From contig CM067374.1 of assembly GCA_034401795.1 (NCBI GenBank), positions 134,643,298 to 134,707,297 of the forward strand: 64,000 nt of DNA, in the 5' to 3' direction. Within the stretch, counting starts at the first letter, position 1. Each line of letters begins with the position of its first letter. The position numbers and the translations under genes are program-made. Source of the stretch: Chaetoderma sp. LZ-2023a. Taxonomy: Eukaryota; Mollusca; Caudofoveata; Chaetodermatida; Chaetodermatidae. The notes beneath the pieces were generated by a model. The model worked only from the letters and a program-made list of their open reading frames with translations, made no database searches and had not been told where the DNA came from. Of the stretch, positions 1 to 9,642 are shown in pieces.

Positions 1-1
1 A

Positions 2-859
2 GATCTACGATCGATGGGCATGCTGGCGAAAGAGAACGACAACGTGTTATATTTGCTATGCGTAGTTGATGCCCTTTCAAAATATGCATTGGTGGAATGC
101 CTGTTCAGTAAAACGTCGTCAGCAGTCAAGAAAGGGTTAGAAACAATATTGGGGCATACTGAGCGTTGCCCACGTGCTGTTCAAACAGACAAAGGGGGCA
201 AGTTCGTAAACCATGTAATGAAAAACTATTTGAAAGATAATGGAATACATTTCTACACTTCCCAAAATGAAACGAAAGCGGCACTGGTAGAGCGTTTTCA
301 ACGCACACTGAAGGGTCGAATATACAGATACATGACGCATAAAAATACACAAAAGTATATCGGTGTATTACCTAGTTTTGTCACGGCATACAATAACACC
401 AAACATTCCAGTACGCGCATGGCTCCTTCCGAAGTCGACCGTAGTACTGAGTTAATCGTGTGGAGAAATATATATGGAAAGAAGATGAAGAAACGTTCCA
501 AATCTAAAAACAGCCATACTCTAGGCGACCATGTTAGTATATCACAAGCAAAAATGCCATTTGAAAAAGCATATCGCGGGCAATGGAGTCGCGAATTGTT
601 TAAGGTATGCGAGGTACTTACAGACAAATATCCATACTTAGATAAATTAGAAGACTATGGAGGCAACCCGATTATTGGTACTTTTTATTGTGATGAGATA
701 CAGCAAGTGATAGAAGAAAATGATAACGAGTACGCCATCGAAAAAATACTTAAAAGTAGAAAAAATGAAAAGGGACAATGCGAGTATCTGGTAAAGTGGC
801 TCGGTTACCCAGCTAAGTTTAACACGTGGGTTAATGAACTAAGTACTATACATCATTAA
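2..859 (+). CDS. Polinton-type integrase with C-terminal chromodomain, N-terminus outside window
   Basis: DDE integrase of a Polinton/Maverick (adintovirus-like) element, which would join element ends to host DNA in the nucleus. The frame is already open at base 2, so the N-terminal part lies off the window. Counting from the Met at base 14, the first catalytic Asp is probably the codon at bases 2-4 (Asp-Leu just before the YLLCVVDALSKY strand), the second is Asp59 in QTDKGG, and the Glu is Glu93 in ALVERFQRTLK. Residues 239-279 form a chromodomain (YAIEKIL, EYLVKWLGY, TWVNEL) with candidate aromatic-cage residues Tyr240, Trp262 and Trp272. The next gene starts 1 base after the TAA. Chromodomain integrases also occur in Ty3/gypsy and Ginger elements, but the downstream capsid genes favour Polinton. 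No lesion is seen in this part. Confidence 0.8.
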   Translation, partial: DLRSMGMLAKENDNVLYLLCVVDALSKYALVECLFSKTSSAVKKGLETILGHTERCPRAVQTDKGGKFVNHVMKNYLKDNGIHFYTSQNETKAALVERFQRTLKGRIYRYMTHKNTQKYIGVLPSFVTAYNNTKHSSTRMAPSEVDRSTELIVWRNIYGKKMKKRSKSKNSHTLGDHVSISQAKMPFEKAYRGQWSRELFKVCEVLTDKYPYLDKLEDYGGNPIIGTFYCDEIQQVIEENDNEYAIEKILKSRKNEKGQCEYLVKWLGYPAKFNTWVNELSTIHH

Positions 860-860
860 C

Positions 861-1115
861 ATGGATGAATATATGGAGAGAAGATCGGATCAGAGCATGT
901 GGCGAATGATGGGTTCGCGGGTACCGAAAGAAGAAATAGTATACCTAGCTCAAATTGTAATAATTTATATCATCATCATTACATGTATCATGAATCTGAG
1001 TATACAAAATGGGCAATCAGGCATATGGATATCGCTTTTTAGTGGATGGCTAAGGTATATATTGCCTAGTCCGCGCATAAAGACGTCCATACATCATTCA
1101 ACTCAGAATGAATGA
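861..1115 (+). CDS. small single-span membrane protein of the Polinton
   Basis: An 84-residue ORF. Residues 1-22 are charged, residues 27-47 are strongly hydrophobic and isoleucine-rich (one transmembrane helix), and the tail is basic. It starts 1 base after the integrase stop, and its TGA overlaps the next start by 8 bases, which is virus-like packing. From memory, similar short membrane ORFs lie next to the integrase or capsid genes in other invertebrate Polintons. The function is unknown; a virion membrane or membrane-active role is only a guess. The frame is intact. Confidence 0.55.
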   Translation: MDEYMERRSDQSMWRMMGSRVPKEEIVYLAQIVIIYIIIITCIMNLSIQNGQSGIWISLFSGWLRYILPSPRIKTSIHHSTQNE

Positions 1116-2126
1116 GGATCAGTTTTACATAACGCTTCCAAGCAATAGTAGTACCCAGTTCTTTCCAGACAATAAGATATCAGAGTTTCGAACACGTCTG
1201 CAAACTCCATTAACATTAGATGGTGAATGGGAAGTGGGCCTCTCGAGTGTGTTATATCCGAGGAGTTGGCTTACTATTGCGGAGGAAAGTTTTGTCCAAA
1301 TATATGCATTTACTAAGAAGAAGATAAAGAAGAGGAAGAAAGGTAGTGATGTGACAGAAGAAATTAGCAAAGATGTCGCCAGTGCGTCAGAAATAGAAAA
1401 GACAAACGATTTTCGGCTAGTTTTAAAAGATGGTTTCTGTAATCTACATCCTGCCGATGGGGGAAAACGGTCACGAAATGATCGGGGAAAGATGTGCAAA
1501 ATGATCAAACAAATAATGTCGGTAAAAAAACGTGCACGTAGAAGTGACCATTATTATTATGTGCAAACAGAAGCTCCATTTATCAATGTGCCGAAAGGGT
1601 ACTATGCCATAAAATATATGGTAGACTATCTAAATGGACAGATAGAGAGCAAGACAAGATTTAGAACCAAAAAAAAAATTTCAATTTTTACTTGCATCGC
1701 ATGAATCTAGTTTCTCTCACAGTTAAAGATAATTACGCTATACGCTTAGGTGAGTAGAAAATTTAATCGGATTCGAAGGAGGAAAAATACATATGGGACA
1801 TATAGACTTTATAGAATCATTTTGTTCAAATCGTGAGGGTGGTCCTTCGACCGCATATATATATATACTGTGACAAAATCTCACACAGCATGGTAGGCGA
1901 TACCTCCACACCGCTACTCAGAGTGATACCCGTTTCTAGTACAGATGGAGGAAAAGATATATGTCAGTGGACGTTTCCTGATATTCAATACCATACTGTG
2001 TCAAAGAACTACATCGATACTATTGGAATACTTATAACGGATAGAACTGGTGCCAATGTCCCATTCAAGGACGGACCATCACCGAGTGTACTCTGTTTGC
2101 ATTTCAGACGACGACGACAACGATAA
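1108..2126 (+). pseudogene. candidate penton-like minor capsid gene of the Polinton, frameshifted
   Basis: The N-terminal part (1108-1704, 198 residues) opens with DQFYITLPSNSS and a GEWEVGL motif, which I recall from a conserved virion ORF of invertebrate Polintons. The C-terminal part is in another frame (about 1833-2126: IYIYCDKI, VGDTSTPLLR, then a final VPF...LHFRR). Frame is lost at or near an A10 run at 1669-1678. After that, the frame matching the C-terminal part holds a TAG at 1755-1757 and further stops before 1833, so there are several lesions and the gene is probably dead. The final TAA shares its last A with the next ATG (TAATG at 2124-2128). Assignment as the single-jelly-roll penton is inferred from family memory and position between integrase and major capsid; another structural protein is possible. 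Confidence 0.55.
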
Positions 2127-2575
2127 TGAGAGGGATGATGAGAGGGTCGATGAGAGGAAGAATGAACACTCCCTGGCTGGCGCATTACTATGTGAGTCAA
2201 GCGGGTCATGGACGTATTCCAGTTTTTGTAGGCGCACGATACCAATCAGGACATGGACTCAGTAATATCTTAGGTGGACTATTACGTTCAGCAATACCTT
2301 TCGCAAAAATTGTGGCTAAATCTGTAGGTAAACAAGCTCTTAGTGCTGGAATCGGACTAGCTGAGGACCTAATGGCTGGAAAAAATGTTAAAACAGCATT
2401 AAAATCGAGAGCATGTGGTGTTGCCAGGTCTTTGATACCGGAAGCTGTAACAGCAGTGTAAGGTGGTTTAAGACCACTTCAACCTAAACGTAAAAAGAGG
2501 AATAATGCAGGTAATGCTCAGTCAATGCGTGCGATACAGAAGAGGAAGGGTCACAATAGACGGCAGAGAAAATAA
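2126..2575 (+). pseudogene. basic core/pVI-like virion protein of the Polinton, premature stop
   Basis: The ORF 2126-2461 (111 residues) has an Arg/Met-rich start, a GHG element and a Gly/Ala/Leu-rich amphipathic stretch (GLSNILGGLLRSAIPFAK), resembling the membrane-active or core proteins of adenovirus-like virions. A TAA at 2459-2461 ends it, but the same frame continues for 37 more codons to a TAA at 2573-2575. That continuation is very rich in Lys and Arg, the kind of DNA-binding tail such proteins carry, so I read the first stop as a nonsense mutation. The start overlaps the previous stop by one base. The pVI/pX label is an inference from composition and gene order. Confidence 0.5.
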
Positions 2576-2605
2576 GCTGATATCTTTAATTAACAAACAA
2601 ACAAC

Positions 2606-3920
2606 ATGGAACTTAATCAGATCTGCGAGTGCTCGAAGAGTGAATTAGACATTTTTCAGATGCGTCCCATAGTGATGACATTGGAGTCTGCAAAATAGGA
2701 ACAGTTTCAGCCTGTATCTAGTTTATCTGATAGTGGACCGATCAAGTTTTACGTCAGTGGGTCTGCCGATAGATATTTAGATCTTACACAATCTTATCTT
2801 TCGATTAAAGTTAAGCTAGTAAAGCTAGATCGAAATGGTGATGAGAAGACACTCGAGGCAAATGACCTGATAGCACTTGTGAATAATCTTTTGCATATGA
2901 TGTTCTCACAAGCGGATGTTTTTTTGAATGGAAAGCGTGTCAGTGACTCGAACGAAAATTATGCTTTCCGCTCGTACATCGAGACGTTACTAAATTATGG
3001 CAGCGATGCTGCATCCTCGCATCTACAACTTGCCAGATGGAAAATAGACGATGCCGGCGAATTTGATAATATCGCCGATACTTACTTAGGATTTCAAGCA
3101 CGTAGAAGAATGATGGCGCAGAGTAAACTGGTGCAATTAATAGACCGCATACACAGCGATATGTTTCTGCAGGACCGATTCCTGCTCGGTTCCGTTGATT
3201 TAAGAGTATGCCTACAGAGGGGTAAAGATGCGTTCGCCATTATGGCCGCAGAAGGAGTGAGGCCTAAATTGAAAATAATGTCGGCTAACTTATTTGTACA
3301 CAAAGTTATCCTATCAGCAGATCTGCTAGTGGCACACGCCTTTACTCTGAGACAGACAGGCGTGAAATATCCTATTCGCAGGGTAGTGTGTAAGACTTTT
3401 ACAGCACCTAGCGGTGTTATGAGCATCGATAGAGATAATATATTTATTGGTCAGCTACCTACTAGAGTATTATTCGCTTTTGTACCTAATGATGCCTATA
3501 ATGGTGTGGTACATAAAAATCCGTTCAAGTTTGATAACAATAACACTACCTACGCTATGTTATATAAATGGAGAAGAGTTTACAACATCGCCAATACGAC
3601 CTTTGTTTAGCGACGACATTTACTCGGACGCTTATTTCTCACTATTCAGCGGTACTGGGGCGTTATTCAAAGACCGTGGCTACCTGATAAATAAGACGCA
3701 GTTCAGACATGGAACCACATTTTACGCATGGGATTTTATGCCAGATCTAGCTGATTCAGAGCATCGCTACCCTACCCGCACTGGTTCATTAAGAGTGGTC
3801 TTCCATTTTTCTCACGCACTTTCCACTACGATCAATGTAATTTGCTATGCTGAATTTGATAATACGATAGAAATTGGATCAGACTTTAACGTATTGAAAC
3901 AAGACTGGATTTGTTATTAG
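2606..3920 (+). pseudogene. Polinton major capsid protein (double jelly-roll type), stop and frameshift
   Basis: This would form the capsomers of an icosahedral particle. The ATG at 2606 opens a frame interrupted by a TAG at 2696-2698 (30 codons in), then open to 3610. The C-terminal part is in another frame (about 3570 to the TAG at 3918-3920). The signature stretch MFSQADVFLNGKRV, the long middle region and the C-terminal FSGTGALF...INVICYAEFDN region match the F54H12.2-like family, which includes Polinton capsid proteins. A frameshift near 3565 separates the two pieces. Total length is about 438 codons, of the expected size for this family. Two independent lesions make this a dead copy unless the sequence has errors. 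It follows the core-protein gene by 30 bases. Confidence 0.75.
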
Positions 3921-6160
3921 AAATTCACTAATCTGGTTGACAATTGTGCTATCAATGGTGCTGAAAGTCGTTGATGTTTAGGGCAGCAACGGCTTCCAGT
4001 CTTAATGGTTTCAAATATGTTAGCGTAATTGCCACTTGTACAAATTTAAAGAGTGCATTTTGGCTGTTGTGAATTGAATAATTATCGAAAAAAATTGCCT
4101 AAATTTTATGCTGAACTGTAGATCATAATAATAGCGCTAATCAGGTACAGTCAACGTTATGCCATGTTCAAAGTTATTCAACTTTAAGCCATATTCTGAA
4201 GCCACTCTATTTGCCTTAAAGCAGGCCATTTTGCCGTTTCAATGATGATACGATGTTGCTGCCATTATTTCATAAATTATTAGTAATAATTTAGCAACAT
4301 ATGGGCATCATGTAATTGTTGTATGATCATTCAGCAACATGGGGTATTTGGGCGTATTGAGCGTATGGTTAAATCTTCTATGATTGAATAATTCCTCACG
4401 CGATCACGATGACAGTATAGGGGCCTAACGCTTTTATGCCCAATTCACAGTTAATTGAAATTTGGTCATCAAATCCGTGAAGTAAGCGGTAGTTTGTAAG
4501 AATTTGATTGCTGAATTACGTTGCTGAAAGTGTATGCGCTTATGACATTTAAAGGGAAACACCAGACCCTCTATACTACTGTGTATAAAATGAATCTACA
4601 GACCGTAGCGTTTTCAAAAATATAATTGGCAGCTATGTGCTCAAATTAGAAATATATATCTTCGTTATTTAAATATGTGATATATTAGTCAAATTTCTAT
4701 TCCCTGATGAGGCGTCTGACGTCATAAGTTGAACGTTTTTCTCGCTGTCATCCAACGCTATCGCAATAAAATTGTGAATCGCGTTTTTATAAGGGGCTTC
4801 TCTTCAGCGGTTTTACAAATATATAAACTATATTTGCGGAGATGTTGAAGAATATATAATAATAGTCCTTTGTCTGCTTTCTCTGATGGTGCCGATTTTG
4901 ACATCAAGTTTTGATCTTGAACTAAATGAATGACGCGATAGTATAGGCATATCAATATAATTGCCACTTTTGAATCAACATTCTCACTGGGACTACGGCA
5001 GGTATTGTTATTAACGTTTCATCTATTAATATGAGAGGTTAAAAAGTTTGTACATACATGCAGTCCATCTTTAGGTATTTATGCTTTCATACTTGCCTCA
5101 AAACTTCCTGAGATATTGTAATTTTCATGCAATTGGCAGGTATGTTCATAGAAAATGGCCATCTCAAGATTCGGCAACTAATGTATGAAAATAACAAATA
5201 TATTTCATAAATTTGCGATAGCGCGATAAACATCTTAATCTCTTCAATCTGTACATATATAAATGATGTTGATAGCATTATCACTGATAGAGATATCACC
5301 TTCCAAATGCATGTACTCCTGTCTTCAGAGTGCTGTTATCATGGTACTTGTCGGGTGGGATTCAACCCATGACGTCATAGGTTTAATTAACTCGCAGAAA
5401 ATTATAGTAACATACCATTATTTAACACCATTTTAATCGGATTTATATATAAATGTCGGAGGAAAGTTTTACACAGTAGCTTAAACATGGGCTCTACGAC
5501 AGAACTGCGTGTTTTACGCAAACTATGCTGACCCTTCTTGTGTTCCCCTTTAAAGATCATTTTTCCCGTTTATTGATTTTTGAAATCCTCTGGGCTGGTG
5601 ATCTTGGATTTTGGGAATGAGCGGGTCTGTCTTTAAAATACGAGCCGGGTATTCTGCTTTACATAAGATGTACGCTAATCCACTTTTCCAATCACGACAG
5701 CGTTTTTAGTTATTCTTCAATATTTCATGTTCCCGTGTTTCTTTTGATAGTCAATGTTTCAGAATATGGTTGCTCTTTCCCATAGCAACATCAAACAGCA
5801 ACATTGTATAGAGGAATTTATGGCCATTTCCTTTGGGCGATGTGACAAATTATGCATTTTGTAAATGTTGCAATGTATTAGAATCTGCATTCCTGTCAAT
5901 TTAGCGTTGTCAGATTTTCCACATGCATAATCCTATTAGCATATTACAGTCCGGTGCATTTGCACTCCGTACCAATGCCTAATCTATTGTTATGTTAATG
6001 TTTAAACGAGTGGGTCATCACAATGGTGATGTTTAAACCAGCAATCTTTTGATATGGTAATCTGACAACCTAATCACCAATTGTTATGTTAAAAATGAGC
6101 ACTTTTTGCCAAGGATTTTCTACATGGGCGTCTGAATTTTGGTGCATGCAACACTTTTTG
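3921..6160. other. gene-free AT-rich stretch after the capsid gene
   Basis: No ORF longer than about 70 codons and no recognisable protein motif. Two TGACGTCA-type sites occur, near 4714 and 5370. Either host DNA or the first part of an insertion that separates the capsid and protease genes of the Polinton. Confidence 0.4.
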
Positions 6161-6162
6161 GG

Positions 6163-6168
6163 TATAAA
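6163..6168 (+). promoter_or_regulatory. candidate TATA box of a retroelement leader
   Basis: TATAAA in a GC-richer context, about 2.1 kb upstream of the gag-like ORF at 8266. The distance fits a long LTR plus untranslated leader, but I could not find a second LTR copy or define LTR edges, so this is a weak call. Confidence 0.25.
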
Positions 6169-7087
6169 TTCCCGGTAAGAATTGGACTCTGGGTCCGACC
6201 TTGAATTGCCCTAGCTGTTGTAGGGCGCTGAACTCAGCGTGGTCTCTTAGTTGTTGTGCTAGTCCGAATTTCTGTCAGTTTGCTTAATACTTAGGTTTCT
6301 AATACGCGAGTATGTTGTTCAGATAAAGTGTACATTGAGATATAATGTAGCTGTGATTTGAGTAGTGTAGTATTCCGCATTGGGCTCCATGAGGGATCTT
6401 TAATTTTGCTGTTAGCATGTAATGATTCTTAATTCGAGTGCTCGCGTACTATATCATTTTTGGTTTATGGTTAGAAACTGGCAGCAATGAGAACCGGCAT
6501 TTCAACCCATTGACGACTTAATAAGCCACCGTGGCTTACTTCTAAAGAACAGGAGCTGATGTAAGTGTATAGTGTAGGTCTTAGGGCTTAGTTAATAATA
6601 GTCCCACTATCTATTAACCACTTACCTGATTAAATTCTAGAGTTCCTGTTTTTCTTAAAAATTAAGGAGATGTCCTCCAGTAGTTGATATTATTCTGACT
6701 TCTGGATTTCTGAAACTACCCAATTCCCCAAATTGTCTGTCCAGGTGACTATGATATTAGGTAAATCCAGTGCACTTCATGTTTGAGATCCCATAGTGGT
6801 AATAGTTGCTATTTCATATCACATATCATTCCTCTCACCTACCCCTAGCAACCACTGTCGATACTTGTACAATTTCTGATTTACTGTCTTGACAATGTGT
6901 AAAACTTGTTTCAAAGCCAGAAAATCATGAAATTGTAAACATAGCTTCGCCAGAACCAAATAAAACTGCTAGTTCTTTTTACAGACGAGAGCAAATTTTC
7001 ATTAAAATTGATATTTGCCAATTTCTATTTCATATAAGTCGACATTTGACCAGCTAACATTTAACTGTGGCTTTGTACTTGTAACTG

Positions 7088-7640
7088 TAATTCAGTATAA
7101 ATGATCAGTTAACATTCAGTTCCCTTAGCAGTTAATAACTTGGGAACCTATTGACATTACAACTGTTTCACGGCTTATATCATTTAATTGAATCTTTGTA
7201 ACCTTAATTCAGTATAAATGATTAGTTAACATTCAGTTCCCTTAACAGTTAATAACTTGGGAACCTATTGACATTACAACTGTTTCACGGCTTATATCAT
7301 TTAATTGAATCTTTGTAGCCTTAATTCAGTATAAATGATCAGTTAACATTCAGTTCCCTTAGCAGTTAATAACTCAGGAACCTATTGACATTACAACTGT
7401 TTCACAGCTTATATAATTTAATTGAATCTTTGTAACCTTAATTCAGTATAAATGATCAGTTAACATTCAGTTCCCTTAACAGTTAATAACTTGGGAACCT
7501 ATTGACATTACAACTGTTTCACGGCTTATATCATTTAATTGAATCATTGTAAGTTTAATTAGACACAGATGATTGGATAATTGTCTTAGCAGTTATAATA
7601 CTTGGGAACTATTCATACTTACAACTGTTTACCATCATAA
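7088..7640 (+). repeat. 117-bp minisatellite, four close copies plus a diverged one
   Basis: The motif TAATTCAGTATAAATGAT recurs at 7088, 7205, 7322 and 7439, an exact 117-base spacing, with only a few substitutions between units. A fifth, diverged unit runs from 7556 to about 7640. It sits in the leader of the gag-like ORF; repeated leaders are common in LTR retroelements. Confidence 0.9.
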
Positions 7641-8265
7641 TGGCATCCATTTAATTTTAAGTTATTAAGTTCTGAAATAGGGCTTTTGTCAAACGCATTT
7701 CTTCCGTAGCAACAGAGCATACATTATAACAGCTATTGAATTTCATTCACACTTACATTAGGAGTTAATCGTATGACCTGTCCTTAAGCCGTATGTGTTA
7801 AACACCGAGCTATACTAGGGTCAGGTCTTTATTAATTGCATTTCTACCGTGTCAGTGAATAATCCAAACTTGTATTTAATTATTCTTTGTGAAAGGAAAT
7901 TATTAAGCCGCCACTACTGTGAATTGCCACCTCATTTTGGCTTTAATTTCCTGAAGCAATTTATGGCCTGTTCTTAATATTACAGTGTTACTATCACTGA
8001 TCGTACCTTAAGTTCAGATCATTAACGAGTTAGCAACTCGTTAAATAGTAGTTTTTCTACACTGTTTGGATTCCTAGGATCCATAATACAACTGTGGTAA
8101 TCCAAGGTAAAATCACTTAATGATTAATTATCTGGCTTTAAGATAGAATCTTGTATTCCATACAGTCTAGAATTGGCATATTGTTAATAGGCAAGATGCT
8201 GTCTTAGGCCACATAAATTATCACACATAGGCATTCTGAAATAGACATTGTAGAGTAGATCCAAA

Positions 8266-9050
8266 ATGGTGGAATATTCGCTAACAAACACTGTCCCCAG
8301 TGCATTAGAGCACCTTAGTGATGATGCATTTGCGCATCCTATTACACACAACCCATTAGGAATTGAGATGCGACCTCAACACAGCATCTCAGAATCACAT
8401 GTGACCTTTCAAGATGGAGTCACTATATACGCTAAGGATCACTTTGAAGATGGGTATGACACTGATTACAGCAATGACGGCTGGAGAGTACCAATGAGGA
8501 AGATGCAAATTCAAATATTAGTTCTTTGGAAGGTTTCCAAGATAGTCACACTAGTGGAGCTATTTTTCCTTGTGGAAATGTGTCTACCCCTTTGGTTGAC
8601 ACTCTTTCTCAGGTTGCTTCAGGACAGCAGCCGGCCCTCTCTTTTATGGGCACTGCGATGCCGAACCACTGTGAGTCTTCTGGTTATCCAGAGCCTCCTG
8701 GTGGTTCCTCTCCCCAGTCTCCTGTAGTGAGCATGAGTGAGTTATACAAGATGAGGGAACGTGTGGATGAGTTAATTAACCAATTGTGTGATAGTCGCGT
8801 GGAAAATACGGTTCCGAAGCCAAATCCGGACTTGAATACGAATTTTCGTTTTCATTTACAGGATTGCCCTGTACCGCGCTTTCAAACAGCTGTTACGCGA
8901 GAGAAGCAGTCTTTGAATCTGCATTCAGAGAATGGAGAACCAAAGAATGCTTCTCAAATAACGGCTATGCGACCACCACCCGGTTTTTCTCAATTAAATC
9001 GACCCCAGGTTCAAACTCTGAACCACCACCAAAACTCGCTACAGTATTAA
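8266..9050 (+). pseudogene. gag-like ORF, frameshifted, probable LTR-retroelement fragment
   Basis: The ATG at 8266 opens an acidic N-terminal segment to about 8490. The coding-like sequence then continues in another frame (8526-9050), with a Pro/Ser/Gln-rich middle, a short coiled-coil-like segment (SELYKMRERVDELINQL) and a Pro/Gln-rich end. A single frameshift near 8490 joins the two parts into roughly 260 codons. Composition, the long repeat-bearing leader and the lack of other Polinton signatures suggest the start of a gag gene. No zinc knuckle, protease or reverse transcriptase follows; the Polinton protease starts 16 bases later. It could instead be an unrecognised Polinton ORF. Confidence 0.35.
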
Positions 9051-9066
9051 CAGATTATTAACAAAT

Positions 9067-9555
9067 ATGTTGAATACATTTGAAATAGAGGATCTATTAT
9101 TCGGCGACAATAAAACGCGTGAACACTTTCTCGGTGTTTTTCCAATTGACAATGCACCCACACATATTAAATATCTCCCGGCCTCATTAGTAATAAACAC
9201 GCATCCCAGTAATAAATCCGGACAACATTGGGTGGCAGTTTATTACACTAGAAATGGAAATGCTGAATACTTTTATCCTTATGGAAGACGCCCTTCTGAT
9301 CGAAGAATGATATCAAATGTACAAAATGGACACCGTGCGCGTGTTTATTATTACAACAATGTACATGTTCAATCAGCCGTGACCACAACTTGCGGATATT
9401 ATTGTGTATATTTCTTATACCATCGTTCGAGAGGTGTACAAATGAAACACATATTATGGGCTCTAAGAAACAGAGACAAAAATGACGCGATAGTGAAACG
9501 TCTGATGCGCAGGATTATGAATAAACAGAAAAAAATGATCATATTTAATGTATAA
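9067..9555 (+). CDS. Polinton adenain-like cysteine protease, catalytic acid apparently lost
   Basis: A 162-residue member of the Ulp1/adenain (C5/C48) fold, which in Polintons would process virion proteins. Visible features are His54-Trp55 (GQHWVAVYY), Gln102 as candidate oxyanion residue and Cys109 in TTCGYYCVYF. The acidic member of the triad is normally in the strand after His, in a (D/E)xxG-type turn; here that turn reads YFYPYG with Tyr70 where Asp or Glu is expected. One G-to-T change could turn GAT into TAT. The length is slightly short for the family, and the C-terminus is a basic Lys/Arg-rich tail. The ORF is otherwise intact. It lies on the same strand as the capsid genes but 5.1 kb away, across a probable insertion. 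Confidence 0.7.
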   Translation: MLNTFEIEDLLFGDNKTREHFLGVFPIDNAPTHIKYLPASLVINTHPSNKSGQHWVAVYYTRNGNAEYFYPYGRRPSDRRMISNVQNGHRARVYYYNNVHVQSAVTTTCGYYCVYFLYHRSRGVQMKHILWALRNRDKNDAIVKRLMRRIMNKQKKMIIFNV

Positions 9556-9591
9556 TTATTTATGTACTATGTTTTCTTTTTAACTATCGGG

Positions 9592-9642
9592 AATAAATAT
9601 CGCTAATGTTTATCATAAGAAAAAATGCACGTGTCAATAAAA
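9592..9642 (+). terminator. polyadenylation signals after the protease gene
   Basis: AATAAA at 9592-9597 and again at 9637-9642, 37 and 82 bases after the protease stop, in A/T-rich DNA. Fits a poly(A) site for the last + strand Polinton transcript. Confidence 0.45.
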
